A DNA stretch of 64,000 bases from Bacteriovorax sp. (GCA_028710485.1 JAQTTZ010000003.1:1-64000), one strand, 5' to 3'; positions 46,270 to 55,928 are shown, numbered from the stretch's first letter. Program-made: numbers and translations. Notes: a model not told the origin generated them from the letters alone.

Positions 46270-47591
46270 GTTTCGATCTCTTTAATAATAGACTCCATCA
46301 AGTGATCCGCCTCTTTCGATAAATTGGCGCGGATACTTTTCACAGGAGTCATTGAAGCATTTACTTTCATTAAATTATAAAAGCTTTCAGCATTTTTGAG
46401 AAGATGAATCTCATTAGGGGCAATTTCTAAAATATAATCGTATTCAGTCGACCTGCTAATCTTTGGGCCCACGGCCACCTGACAGCCACTTAAAAACGGC
46501 TCTAAAACCGAGTGAATTGATCGCTCATAGCCTCCACCAACGTAGGCAAAAGAAAACTTTGAGTAGAGTTCACATAAAATGCCGCTCAAATTTAAGACGA
46601 TAATTCCAGGTTTAGTGAAAAACATCGAAGTATCAAGTGGGACGCCCTTGGAGATTTCATAAATTGGCACGCTGGGCATGATCGAGCTTAATGACTTTTT
46701 TAATTGGATGATTGATTCACTATTAAGTTTGTGTGGAACAATTAATATATGCTTTGTTCCAGCGAGCACTTCATCTGTCCATTTTTTTGCATCGGCCTTA
46801 AAAATAACTAAATCACTCTCCCATGCACTTCCTACTATTAATTTTTGAGATGGGTCTTTTGAATCGAGGTAACTTAAATAAGAAGACATGTCAGAAACTG
46901 TTTGCAGTATTTGTGGGGCAAGCTCTAATCGTTTAAAAATTCTTGGCACCCTAAAATCAAAGGCCATGACCAAAATGTCCCGAGTATTTTCTCTAAAATA
47001 ACGGGCCTCAGTTTCGTTAGCGGCCACAATTAAATTAAATAGAGAATGAGATTGAGTTTTAAACCATGATGGATTTTTGCTGGCCGCGGATAAAAGAATA
47101 AGTTTTTTTTTGAAAAATTTAAAACTAAGAAGCTCTGGAAAAAAATCGTAACGACAAAAAATAATAACGGGAGCACTTACCCAAGACCACGGACTTTGAA
47201 AAAAGAGAAAAGACATCGGTGCAAAGCTTGCAATCGGCAAACGCATGATTCTGATTTGATCTTTATAGTCCCAGGCCAACTTCAAGCATTTAGTTTCCAC
47301 CGAAGGAGATGCAAAAAGAATTTCAATTTTTTTGTTATGGTTGAGATAGTGCTCAATTAAGGGACGGACTTGCTCTAATTCGCCCTCGGAGGAAACCTCG
47401 AAGCAGTAATCTGCGTTCTTTTTATCTAATTTAAAAGAGCTACATCCATCTTGGAATAAATTCTTTCGTTCAAAATCGATTCTCTTTTTTAGAGGTTTTG
47501 ATAAATTTTTTAAAATGATTAGCAATACCGATAACGGTCCGCGAATGAGGGCCGCCACAAAGAGCAGAAAAATAAAAATTATCCGTGACAT
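46263..47591 (-). CDS. KDO transferase (WaaA)-like glycosyltransferase
   Basis: 442 residues. The N-terminal membrane segment (IIFIFLLFVAALIRGPL) and the following VSSEGELEQVRPLI match the WaaA/KdtA N-terminal region, where a conserved Glu in SxGE is the catalytic base. The C-terminal SFAYVGGGYERSIHSVLEPFLSGCQVAVGPK matches the KdtA donor site (usually GGHNxLEP). The His-Asn of the canonical motif is replaced, so this may be a diverged paralogue. KdtA adds KDO to lipid A at the inner membrane. First gene of a three-gene overlapping operon. Confidence 0.7.
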   Translation of the reverse strand: MSRIIFIFLLFVAALIRGPLSVLLIILKNLSKPLKKRIDFERKNLFQDGCSSFKLDKKNADYCFEVSSEGELEQVRPLIEHYLNHNKKIEILFASPSVETKCLKLAWDYKDQIRIMRLPIASFAPMSFLFFQSPWSWVSAPVIIFCRYDFFPELLSFKFFKKKLILLSAASKNPSWFKTQSHSLFNLIVAANETEARYFRENTRDILVMAFDFRVPRIFKRLELAPQILQTVSDMSSYLSYLDSKDPSQKLIVGSAWESDLVIFKADAKKWTDEVLAGTKHILIVPHKLNSESIIQLKKSLSSIMPSVPIYEISKGVPLDTSMFFTKPGIIVLNLSGILCELYSKFSFAYVGGGYERSIHSVLEPFLSGCQVAVGPKISRSTEYDYILEIAPNEIHLLKNAESFYNLMKVNASMTPVKSIRANLSKEADHLMESIIKEIETC

Positions 47592-47857
47592 AATTGATTA
47601 GAATCGCAGACTAGTGCCAGCTTGTCACTTTAGCTTTCGAAAACAAACAAATTAAATAAAGTATTAAAAATATTTGTGAGATTTCCTTACTATTTCTTAC
47701 AATTATCCGTTTTAGCGGCAACTAGCTAAAACGCCGTTGTATTCTTGAGTAAAAAACATAAGAATATATCTTTCTATTTATAGAGAAATGTTTTGGATCT
47801 TGCCAATTACTAAATGATTACTTTTTTAAACAACCGACAAAAAGGGGAGCAATTTCA

Positions 47858-48994
47858 ATGTACGCAAAGATTTTATTAATGACTGCGGTTTTATTATCAG
47901 GTCAAGTTTACGCTCAGAGTGCACCTCCGACTACACCTGTTGTAAAAGCTAAAACTAAGAAGAAAAAGAAAGTAGCTCCGGTAACTAATGCTTCGACTGA
48001 AGTCGCAGCTACTCCTATTATAGCTCCAGCAGAAGAAGTTAAAAAAGTAGAAGTAAAATCAGTTATTGAACCAGCTAAGCCTTTTGATTTGGCAAAGGCC
48101 ATTGCTCCCTTAACTGTTGGGGAACTACATACATTTCAGTATATCAAGGAACATATCTCAGCTTCTTACCATGGTGAGTATTACGCGGTAAGACGAGATG
48201 CGACTAGTCCAAATCATAATGATCGCAGTATCCAAGATATCAAGATCATGCACAACCCCACTGTTACCTTTAAACCATCAAACAACTGGCTGTACCTTGC
48301 TACTGGTGAATTTAAATACAGCGATATGCCTTCAGTGGCCTACCCAAATAATTTTTACCGCGCACTTTTTACCGCGACTCGCAAAAATCTTTTTACTGAA
48401 AAAGAAAATGGGCTTCAAGTTGATGCAGGTATTGGAAGAAGGGTATTTAATGCGGGAGTCGCAACACCTTCTTATGGTAACAACCGTGTCTTCACTACAC
48501 TAACTAAAACCTTTGGCAAAAGTAACGCTTCGCTGTTTCTTCAGTATTTGCACAATGATTATAAAAATTCTTCGGCCACAACATGGAAACATGGCCTAGA
48601 AGTTATCCCTACTGTAAGCCTTCAACTGACTGAAAAACTTTCTTATTTATTCAACGATGATATTGTTTTCAACCTTCCCAAATACCAAAATACCGCCAGA
48701 GATTTTTCCACTTCTCACGAAATGAACTTGGCCTATATTAGCTACCAGTGGACTGATAAGATCAGTACATATTACCAATTTAAATACTATCACACAGATG
48801 ACTTCACCAAAGCTCCACAGACTCAAGATGATTGGTTCGAGCACTATGTTGGAGTTGGATATGCCTTTAATCCAAAAGCTACTGTAACTTTTGAAGTTGG
48901 TAGTGAGATTTTTCATGCAAGAGATAATGAAAAACTTTTCTCAATGAAAAGCAGATATCCTGAACTGGCCCTTTATTTAGACCTTTCACTTTAA
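47858..48994 (+). CDS. Outer-membrane beta-barrel protein with Lys/Ala/Pro-rich linker
   Basis: 378 residues. A signal peptide (MYAKILLMTAVLLSGQVYAQ) is followed by ~60 residues rich in Ala, Lys, Val and Pro (AKTKKKKKVAP...), then a ~280-residue barrel with many amphipathic strands (NASLFLQYLHND, YISYQWTDKISTYYQFKYY). It ends LALYLDLSL rather than in Phe. No family is recognised; the pattern fits a porin-like or other outer-membrane barrel. A good terminator follows. Confidence 0.72.
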   Translation: MYAKILLMTAVLLSGQVYAQSAPPTTPVVKAKTKKKKKVAPVTNASTEVAATPIIAPAEEVKKVEVKSVIEPAKPFDLAKAIAPLTVGELHTFQYIKEHISASYHGEYYAVRRDATSPNHNDRSIQDIKIMHNPTVTFKPSNNWLYLATGEFKYSDMPSVAYPNNFYRALFTATRKNLFTEKENGLQVDAGIGRRVFNAGVATPSYGNNRVFTTLTKTFGKSNASLFLQYLHNDYKNSSATTWKHGLEVIPTVSLQLTEKLSYLFNDDIVFNLPKYQNTARDFSTSHEMNLAYISYQWTDKISTYYQFKYYHTDDFTKAPQTQDDWFEHYVGVGYAFNPKATVTFEVGSEIFHARDNEKLFSMKSRYPELALYLDLSL

Positions 48995-49003
48995 TAAAAA
49001 AAC

Positions 49004-49049
49004 AAAAATGGTCGGTTTCTATACCGACCATTTTTCCCGACCATTTTTC
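49004..49049 (+). terminator. Strong terminator with duplicated 3' arm
   Basis: AAAAATGGTCGGT, loop TTCTAT, ACCGACCATTTTT: a perfect 13-bp stem and T5. The 3' arm is then repeated as CCCGACCATTTTTCC, so the 5' arm could pair with either copy. Downstream of the outer-membrane protein gene. Confidence 0.85.
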
Positions 49050-49132
49050 CCTCAAAAATAAATTCAAACATCCGATAAAGTACCCGAGTACAACTGCATT
49101 TTCATTAATGCAAACTAACGGGACTTTTGACT

Positions 49133-50293
49133 ATGGCACTAAATAACTTAGCTGTTTTAGAAACTTACTTAAAGGACATCATAGTATCTGAAGAGATAAT
49201 CACGGCAAACGTGGAGATGCGAGAGCATATCTTCGAAATTAAAGATGAAGAAAAAACGCTGGGGTTTATTTCACTTTATGACCTAAAGGCCTATGTCTTT
49301 GAACATGAAGAAGATGCAAAAAATTATTATGTTAAAAATATTGATAGTGATGAGTGGAAAAATATTTATGAGCACCCCTTTTTCCAAAGAAGAAAACCAC
49401 AATTAATATCAAGCGAAAATCTAAAAGAAGCTAATGACTTAGAATTTTTTATTTTACAAAATGGTCAAAAGAACGGTCCATTTGAAAAATATAAACTAAT
49501 GGAGATGGTAGAAAAAAGAGAAATTCTCCTTTCAGATATGGTTTCATTTAATGGAGGTCATGTCTGGATTAAACTCTTTCAAGTTGATGGATTTGACCGC
49601 CGCTCATTGCGAGAGAATGCCCAACTTCCAGGAATGCCATCATTAGAATTTTTAAATAGACCAAGTGATTCCATTAATAATATTGGTGAAACGACAGATG
49701 CTATAACCTCTCTTGCTTTTTTGGGAAATCAAAAAAAAGGAAGAACACTAGAGCGCGAGCGCGAAGTTTCATATAAAGATGAAATGGAAAAAGGGGCCAA
49801 TTCAACCTCGATCTATAAATGGCTTTTAATTGCTTCGGTTTTCGGGATCGTTTATTTTCTTTTCAGTATCAAATCTCATTTGAGTTCTCCCTTTGGGCCA
49901 AGTCCAACGAGTTCGGTGGGAGAACAAGCAGAGATGCTGACGCCAATTGAAAACCCAACACCTTCTTATAGTGACAAAACAACAAATAATCATCCGCGTA
50001 ATAATGGAATCAATGACCAGGGGCGAATGGGAAAATTTGAAACTCGCAATATGAACCCGGTTAGACCTGTTGCTAGAAAATCTTTTATGGAAACAAATAA
50101 ATTTAGAGATAATACTGGTGACGCAGTAAGTGTGCCTTCATCTGAGGATGGAAATTATTTTTATGACAATGCGGCGCCCATGGAATTAGATCCGGTTCGG
50201 GCCCAAATTTCTAAAGAAAATTTTGATAATGGTGGAGAGCCAGGTCCTGCTCCAGAGGCAGACCCTCTCTTTAGTGGTGAAGTTTCTAATTAA
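49133..50293 (+). CDS. GYF_2-domain membrane protein, unknown
   Basis: 386 residues from the ATG at 49133; the track's TTG at 49127 leaves only 3 nt after the GGGA site. Residues ~100-155 form a GYF_2 (DUF4339) module: EFFILQNGQKNGPFEKYKL and FNGGHVWIKLFQVDGF. A single membrane helix (YKWLLIASVFGIVYFLFSI) follows at about residue 225, then ~140 polar, Pro/Asn-rich residues that look disordered. GYF_2 modules occur in many bacterial membrane proteins and may bind proline-rich partners. It precedes tmk with its own spacing. Confidence 0.75.
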   Translation: MALNNLAVLETYLKDIIVSEEIITANVEMREHIFEIKDEEKTLGFISLYDLKAYVFEHEEDAKNYYVKNIDSDEWKNIYEHPFFQRRKPQLISSENLKEANDLEFFILQNGQKNGPFEKYKLMEMVEKREILLSDMVSFNGGHVWIKLFQVDGFDRRSLRENAQLPGMPSLEFLNRPSDSINNIGETTDAITSLAFLGNQKKGRTLEREREVSYKDEMEKGANSTSIYKWLLIASVFGIVYFLFSIKSHLSSPFGPSPTSSVGEQAEMLTPIENPTPSYSDKTTNNHPRNNGINDQGRMGKFETRNMNPVRPVARKSFMETNKFRDNTGDAVSVPSSEDGNYFYDNAAPMELDPVRAQISKENFDNGGEPGPAPEADPLFSGEVSN

Positions 50294-50372
50294 GCGAATC
50301 CTTGTTGAACGAGTGAATTACGGGTAAAGTGATAGAAAATCACAATACTAAAATCTTGCTCACAGGACGAAT

Positions 50373-51089
50373 ATGAAAGAGATTACTCATGAACTATTAA
50401 GTTCATTCCGCGCTCCGGCCTTTCCTGGATCGTTCTTTTTAAGTTTTGAAGGAATCGAAGGGGCAGGAAAATCAACCCAAATTACCCGCTTAAAAAAATT
50501 TCTAGAAGAAGAGAAAAATTTTCGCGTTCTCGTTTTACGCGAGCCAGGTGGGACACCATTTGGAGAAAAATTGCGTCAGGCCATTCTAGAAACTAAAACG
50601 GAAATATCTCCTCTGGCCGAAGCTCACCTCTTTGCGGCCTCACGCTCTCAGCTGCTCACTGAAGTCATTTTAACTGAACTTTCGATTCCAAATACAGTTA
50701 TTATTTGCGATCGTTATATCGACAGCTCGGTCGTTTACCAAGGACACGCAAGAGGTCTAGGAGTGGCCGAGGTTTTAGAAATTCATGATATTTTTCCGCT
50801 TAATCTTGTTCCTCATTTAACTTTTTATTTGAGAATTGGAGTGGAAACTTCAGAAAAAAGACAAAAAATTAGAAATGCGCCAAAAGATTATTTTGAGGCC
50901 AGAGGAATCGAGTTTTATAAGAAACTAGTGGTTGGCTACGATTTAATGCATGAACTTTTTCCCAATAGAATTCTAAAATTAGATGCTGAAGGTTCGCTGG
51001 ATGATGTTACAAAATTGATCTTAACGACGATGGAAAATATGATCAATACCAATCGAGAAGGCCATAAAGAACTCTCGGATGAAGAATAA
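50373..51089 (+). CDS. tmk: Thymidylate kinase
   Basis: 238 residues. P-loop FEGIEGAGKSTQ, the family DRY in VIICDRYIDSSVVYQG and the DE(P)GG-type REPGGTPFGEKLR. It converts dTMP to dTDP for DNA synthesis. AGGA precedes the ATG. holB follows 13 nt later, as in many bacteria. A ~15-residue N-terminal extension and a short acidic tail are longer than usual. Confidence 0.96.
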   Translation: MKEITHELLSSFRAPAFPGSFFLSFEGIEGAGKSTQITRLKKFLEEEKNFRVLVLREPGGTPFGEKLRQAILETKTEISPLAEAHLFAASRSQLLTEVILTELSIPNTVIICDRYIDSSVVYQGHARGLGVAEVLEIHDIFPLNLVPHLTFYLRIGVETSEKRQKIRNAPKDYFEARGIEFYKKLVVGYDLMHELFPNRILKLDAEGSLDDVTKLILTTMENMINTNREGHKELSDEE

Positions 51090-51102
51090 TTAAGCAGGAA
51101 TA

Positions 51103-51813
51103 ATGACAGATAATTTGCAAACCATTCTTTTCAAGAAGTACCAAGACAAGCTTCTTGCTTCGCTTTATATAGTCAATTACGATTCCCGCTCAATTGATCC
51201 GGACCTATGGGTGAACCAATTCATGACCCAGCTGACCTCGATTGCTGATCATCCAGATGTTCTAAAAATTCATAAGGCCGAAAAAGAAACTGAATACAAA
51301 GTCGATTCAATCCAGATCCGAGATTTTTTAAAATTTATCAATTACCGACCACTGCAATTGGAAAAGAAATTTATTTTCCTCTTCGATGCCCAAGACATAT
51401 CAACGATCCTTTCCAATAAATTATTGAAAGTTTTTGAAGAACTAGGGCCTAATTTTTGTCTTTTCCTAATGGTGCCAGACAATGCTCCTCTATTGCCGAC
51501 AGTTTTAAGCCGTGCCATTAAACTTCAAATTCCCAATAAAAAAGAATTAATCAGCACTGCCCCAGATTTTTCTGAGATCCAAACTCCACAAGATTTATTG
51601 GCGTACTTAAAACAAAATCGTGAGAGTGCCAGCGCAGCACAAGACGAGAAAAAATTTATTGAGCAGGTCATTCAGCACTGCCTTACGCAGAGCAAGTTAT
51701 CTTCAGAACCTTTTAAGAATCTCGACGAACTACTTAAGATCCTGGCCGACTATGAGACATATAGTAATTTCAACAATTCAAAACTGGCCCGAATGACCAG
51801 GTTTTTTCCTTAA
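51103..51813 (+). CDS. holB: DNA polymerase III delta' subunit-like
   Basis: 236 residues, shorter than typical delta' (~330 aa). The stretch YKVDSIQIRDFLKFINYRPLQLEKKFIFL then FDAQDISTILSNKLLKVFEEL matches the clamp-loader delta' core (…ADaMt..AaNaLLKtLEEP). The N-terminal P-loop region is reduced and no zinc-binding Cys cluster is seen. It sits between tmk and the PSP1 gene, the standard neighbourhood. It assembles the sliding clamp during replication. Confidence 0.82.
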   Translation: MTDNLQTILFKKYQDKLLASLYIVNYDSRSIDPDLWVNQFMTQLTSIADHPDVLKIHKAEKETEYKVDSIQIRDFLKFINYRPLQLEKKFIFLFDAQDISTILSNKLLKVFEELGPNFCLFLMVPDNAPLLPTVLSRAIKLQIPNKKELISTAPDFSEIQTPQDLLAYLKQNRESASAAQDEKKFIEQVIQHCLTQSKLSSEPFKNLDELLKILADYETYSNFNNSKLARMTRFFP

Positions 51814-51895
51814 TCTTATTGCCTTGTGCAGTGACAATTTTCAGATAAATCGAAATAATATTTAGTACTTAAACTCAATCATGGATTAACAAGCA

Positions 51896-53356
51896 ATGCA
51901 GCTCGCGGCCGATATACATACAAGTAGTGAAACTGTTTTAGAGGAAGTTTTAGAAATCGAAATCATCGATAATAAAAGTGAGCTCGACGACAAAGAAAAT
52001 TCCAATACATTCAATAACGATACTGAATACGTCTATAACAGTGAAGAGACCGAAGAAGATCAAAAGCTCCAAGAAGAAAAAGAAAACTCTCGTTTTAAAG
52101 AAGGCGAAAAGCTAATCATGATCCGCGTTCGATTTCCCGGTAATGCTCGTTCTTTTCCATTCTTAGTAGGAAAACGAAAATTTGCTTACGGTCAGAAAGT
52201 TGTAGCGATGAGTGATAGAGGAATGACGGTTGGTTATATCAATTCATTTCCCTATGAAGTCATATTTAATAAGTCTATGCTTCCTGTGCGATCAATTGCA
52301 AAAGTGGCAAGCCCAGAAGACATTCAAGCTCAAGTTGAATTCAGAGACTCAGAGAAAAAGGCCGAAGTCATTTGTATTCGTTTAATTGATCGCCATCAAT
52401 TAGATATGATTCTAACTCATGTTGAGTTTACTCAATTTGGAAAAAAGGCCGTTTTCTATTTCAATGCTCCTGCGAGAGTCGACTTTAGAGATCTGGTAAA
52501 AGACTTAGTTTACGACCTTAAAATGAGAATTGAATTGAGACAAATTTCAGTGCGCGACCGCGCAGCTGCACTTGGTTCAGTAGGTGCTTGTGGACTTCAA
52601 ACTTGTTGTTCATCTTTTTTAAAAAACTACGGTAATGTTTCGATAAAAATGGCGAAAAATCAAAACCTGGCCTTAATACCTACCAAGCTCAACGGAGTTT
52701 GTGGCCAGATAAAATGCTGTATCCGTTATGAAGATGATGTTTACACTGATAAGAGAAAAAATCTTCCACGTGAAGGTACTTTCATCCGCGCCATTAACGG
52801 TGATAAAGGTAAAGTTCAAAAGTTAAATATTCTCATCGAGCAATTTGAAATGCTGACAGATAATGGTGTTCGTCGCCGTTATTCTTCAAATCAATACAAA
52901 GCTCGAGAGTCTGATCTTGGCAGCGACTACCGTTTTCCGGAATTCTTTGACAATATAATCAACGAAACTCAGGCGGTCATAGGTATTTCGCTAGAAGATC
53001 AAATAAAAGCTGATAAATTTCTTGAACATAATTTAATAGCGACCCATGAGAGAGATCTTAATCAGAGTGATGCTAATTTCTTTAAAAAGAATGATCAATT
53101 TGAAAATTTTGTTGATGAAGATGACAATATAGTTGCTCCGAAACATGAGCATAAGCATGGGCCTAAGAAAGAGGTCCATCATCCTCCGCGACAAAACCCT
53201 AATCAAAACCCTAATCAGAAACGCGAGCAGAATGCTGGTCAGAACAATAGACCACAAAATCAGAATCGCAATCGCAATAATCCTAATCAAAACCGCAATA
53301 AGAAAGATAGCGTTACTCCGAGCAATAGCGGCGGCGGAAACAAACCAACAACTTAG
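51896..53356 (+). CDS. ricT: PSP1-domain protein (RicT/YaaT-like) with acidic N-terminus and Asn/Gln-rich tail
   Basis: 486 residues. Residues ~70-330 form the PSP1/RicT region, with the family Cys clusters GACGLQTCCSSFLKNYG and LNGVCGQIKCCIRYEDDVY. RicT (YaaT) lies beside tmk/holB in Bacillus and forms a complex with RicA and RicF linked to [4Fe-4S] clusters and RNase Y. Here the first ~60 residues are acidic and the last ~60 residues are Asn/Gln/Arg-rich (NQNPNQKREQN...), encoded partly by a tandem 12-nt repeat. Both extensions look disordered. No Shine-Dalgarno is visible at the ATG. Confidence 0.87.
   Translation: MQLAADIHTSSETVLEEVLEIEIIDNKSELDDKENSNTFNNDTEYVYNSEETEEDQKLQEEKENSRFKEGEKLIMIRVRFPGNARSFPFLVGKRKFAYGQKVVAMSDRGMTVGYINSFPYEVIFNKSMLPVRSIAKVASPEDIQAQVEFRDSEKKAEVICIRLIDRHQLDMILTHVEFTQFGKKAVFYFNAPARVDFRDLVKDLVYDLKMRIELRQISVRDRAAALGSVGACGLQTCCSSFLKNYGNVSIKMAKNQNLALIPTKLNGVCGQIKCCIRYEDDVYTDKRKNLPREGTFIRAINGDKGKVQKLNILIEQFEMLTDNGVRRRYSSNQYKARESDLGSDYRFPEFFDNIINETQAVIGISLEDQIKADKFLEHNLIATHERDLNQSDANFFKKNDQFENFVDEDDNIVAPKHEHKHGPKKEVHHPPRQNPNQNPNQKREQNAGQNNRPQNQNRNRNNPNQNRNKKDSVTPSNSGGGNKPTT
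53193..53216 (+). repeat. Tandem 12-nt repeat in the RicT tail
   Basis: AAAACCCTAATC occurs twice in a row, encoding repeated Asn-Pro-Asn-Gln. The next ~100 nt stay Asn/Gln/Arg-rich with looser copies. It marks recent slippage in a low-complexity tail. Confidence 0.7.
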
Positions 53357-53382
53357 TTTTTAATTATTTCAATAATGTTTCA

Positions 53383-53419
53383 ACTCCTCAGAATAAATTA
53401 AAAATTTATTCTGAGGAGT
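53383..53419. terminator. Perfect 17-bp stem-loop between convergent genes
   Basis: ACTCCTCAGAATAAATT, loop AAA, AATTTATTCTGAGGAGT. It lies between the convergent ricT and asnS genes. Neither strand has a U-run after the stem, so it is an atypical terminator or a 3'-end stabiliser. Confidence 0.7.
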
Positions 53420-53437
53420 GATTCTTCTCAAATCAAA

Positions 53438-54850
53438 TTAGAAATCGCAATTTTTTGGAGTTCTTGGAAATGGAATAACATCACGGATATTATTCACACC
53501 TGTGATGTACATTAAAGCGCGCTCAAATCCCAAACCAAAACCAGCGTGAGGGACAGGGCCAAAACGACGAAGATCCAGATACCACCAAAGTGGATCTTTA
53601 TTCATATTCATTTCATCCATTCTTTTTTCTAGACGCTCTAAATTATCTTCACGTTGTGAGCCCCCGATAATCTCTCCAATTCCTGGAACGAGAATATCCA
53701 TGGCCTTAACTGTTTTACCATCAGTGTTTAACTTCATGTAAAAAGCTTTAAACTCTTTTGGATAATCAGTAACGATCACTGGCATTTTGAAATGCTCTTC
53801 TGCTAAAAATCGTTCGTGCTCAGTTTGGAGTTCATGGCCCCAAGTCGTTGGGTATTCGAATTTTTTTACAGCAGGGTCAACTTTAGATAAAATTTCAATC
53901 GCCTCAGTATAAGTAATGCGAATGAATTTAGAATCGCGAACGTGCTTTAATACTTCCATATGATCTTTTGAAGCAGTTGAGTCTTCACGAGAAAATAAAA
54001 ATTCTAATTCATCTGCTGCATGCTCTAGTGAATAAGAAATAAGAAATTTAATATAGTCAGTAGCAAGACTAGCAATCTCATCGAGATCAGCAAAGGCCAC
54101 TTCTGGTTCAATCATCCAAAACTCTGAAAGGTGACGGGTAGTATTTGAATTTTCTGAACGAAATGTTGGTCCGAAAGTATAGATAGACCCCAATCCCATT
54201 GCGTAACATTCACCTTCAAGCTGACCGGTAACAGCTAAGAAAACTTCTTTCCCAAAATAATCTTTTGAAAAATCTAATTTTCCGTCTTTTGTTTTTGGAG
54301 CTTTGGTAATATCGCTGGCAAGAGTTGAAATGGTAAACATCTCTCCAGCACCTTCAGCATCTACCCCTGAAATAATAGGTGAATTCAGATAGAAAAATCC
54401 ACGTTTTGAGAAAAATTCGTGAGTGGCCATTGCCAGGTGATGGCGAACGCGCATGATAGCGCCAAAAGTATTGGTGCGGATTCTTAGATGAGCTTGCTCT
54501 CTTAAGAATTCCAAAGAAGTTGCTTTCTTTTGTAAGGGGTATGTTTCATCTACTTTGCCGATAATCTCTACTGAGCTGGCCTGCATTTCGATTGATTGTA
54601 CTTTTCCGCCGCCCTTTACCAGGCGACCGGTAATGGCAACAGCTGACCCTGACAAGAGGCCTGCCACTTCGGCATAATTAGGAAGAACTTCATCCACTAC
54701 AATTTGCAGAGAATTTTGAGATGAGCCGTCGTTTAATACGATAAATGAAAACTTCTTTGAATTGCGGACAGTTCGAATCCACCCTTTTACCGTGGCTTCA
54801 ACATCGACAATATTATCTTTCAAAATATCTTTAACAAGTAAACGAGACAT
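53438..54850 (-). CDS. asnS: Asparaginyl-tRNA synthetase
   Basis: 470 residues, class IIb synthetase. N-terminal OB-fold anticodon-binding domain (VKGWIRTVRNSKKFSFIVLNDGS), then the catalytic core with motif 2 TFGPTFRSENSNTTRHLSEF and motif 3 GFGLGFERALMYITG. The ARHLSEFWMIEPE context distinguishes AsnS from AspS. Charges tRNA-Asn with asparagine. AAGGA lies 8 nt before the ATG. The adenosine-kinase-type gene ends 12 nt upstream, so they are co-transcribed. Confidence 0.97.
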   Translation of the reverse strand: MSRLLVKDILKDNIVDVEATVKGWIRTVRNSKKFSFIVLNDGSSQNSLQIVVDEVLPNYAEVAGLLSGSAVAITGRLVKGGGKVQSIEMQASSVEIIGKVDETYPLQKKATSLEFLREQAHLRIRTNTFGAIMRVRHHLAMATHEFFSKRGFFYLNSPIISGVDAEGAGEMFTISTLASDITKAPKTKDGKLDFSKDYFGKEVFLAVTGQLEGECYAMGLGSIYTFGPTFRSENSNTTRHLSEFWMIEPEVAFADLDEIASLATDYIKFLISYSLEHAADELEFLFSREDSTASKDHMEVLKHVRDSKFIRITYTEAIEILSKVDPAVKKFEYPTTWGHELQTEHERFLAEEHFKMPVIVTDYPKEFKAFYMKLNTDGKTVKAMDILVPGIGEIIGGSQREDNLERLEKRMDEMNMNKDPLWWYLDLRRFGPVPHAGFGLGFERALMYITGVNNIRDVIPFPRTPKNCDF

Positions 54851-54862
54851 AAAATAATCCTT

Positions 54863-55858
54863 TTATAAAGTTTTAGCTTTAATTTCTAAAACTTGTTCTT
54901 TTTGCAAGCGAGCACCAAACTGAGTAACCAGTAATGAAGAGGCCGTACAACCAAGCTTGGCAGCTTCAGCGTAGCAAATTCCAGAGTTAATGGCATAGAG
55001 AAATGCACCTGCATAAAGATCTCCTGCTCCGTTAGTATCAATAGCTTCAACCGGAGTTGTAACGACATAAATTTCTTTTTCACCATCGTAAACGAAAGCA
55101 CCTTTGGCACCGAGAGTAATTGAAAATACTTTAGCAATTTTTTTCAAAGCTTTAGCAGCGTCCACAACATTATTTGTTTTGGTATAGGCGTAAGCTTCTG
55201 CTTCGTTACAGAAAAGTAAATCAACACCTGGGCCAACCATTTCAACTAGGCCTTCATTGAAATAAGTCACCATATTAACATCTGAGAAAGTAATTGCTGT
55301 CTTAACATTATTGGCTTCAGCTAACTTGCGGGCCTTGATCGCTGCTTCTTTTCCAGTTGGTGAAGCAACTAAATAACCTTCGATATAAACATAATTAGAG
55401 TTTTTGATACTATCTTCGATTAACTCTTTAGAAGAAATAGTTTGAGTGATTCCTAAAAATGTATTCATTGTGCGGTCAGCATCTGGAGTGATCAAAACGA
55501 TACATTTTCCAGTAACTCCTGACTCTAACGAGCTAGTTGAAAGATTAGTTTCAACTCCGTTATCCATAAGGTCTTTAAAATAGAAATCTCCAGTTTCATC
55601 ACTCGCGACTTTGCAAGAGTAAAAACTTTTTCCACCAAATTGCGAAACGGCAATCATAGTATTAGCTGCAGAGCCTCCACATGAACGCTTATGTTGAATT
55701 CCATGAAGAGTGGTAATAATTTCAGTCTGGCGGTCTTCATCAACTAAAGTCATTACACCTTTAGAAATGAGGGCCTTGCTCAAAAAATCGGCAGTTACTT
55801 CAAATTCCATGTCAACTAAAGCATTTCCAATTCCATAGACGTCGTATTTCTTTGCCAT
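54863..55858 (-). CDS. PfkB-family carbohydrate/adenosine kinase
   Basis: 331 residues from the ATG at 55858 (AAAGGA 11 nt upstream). PfkB motifs: N-terminal GIGNALVDMEFEV, KRSCGGSAANTMIAVSQFGG, and C-terminal DTNGAGDLYAGAFLYAI with the catalytic Asp. The length and GGSAANT pattern fit the adenosine/inosine-type branch found in many Gram-negatives. It would phosphorylate a nucleoside or sugar with ATP. Located 12 nt upstream of asnS. Confidence 0.88.
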   Translation of the reverse strand: MAKKYDVYGIGNALVDMEFEVTADFLSKALISKGVMTLVDEDRQTEIITTLHGIQHKRSCGGSAANTMIAVSQFGGKSFYSCKVASDETGDFYFKDLMDNGVETNLSTSSLESGVTGKCIVLITPDADRTMNTFLGITQTISSKELIEDSIKNSNYVYIEGYLVASPTGKEAAIKARKLAEANNVKTAITFSDVNMVTYFNEGLVEMVGPGVDLLFCNEAEAYAYTKTNNVVDAAKALKKIAKVFSITLGAKGAFVYDGEKEIYVVTTPVEAIDTNGAGDLYAGAFLYAINSGICYAEAAKLGCTASSLLVTQFGARLQKEQVLEIKAKTL

Positions 55859-55928
55859 ACTGGTTACATTCCTTTTAAAGTTTCTAGAAAATTTTAGATT
55901 CAAAAATATTAATCAACTTACCTTAAAA

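Noticed and set aside
53133-53363. Overlapping ORFs in the RicT tail (both strands)
   Set aside because: They come from the Asn/Gln-rich repetitive DNA read in other frames (Ile/Arg-rich translations).
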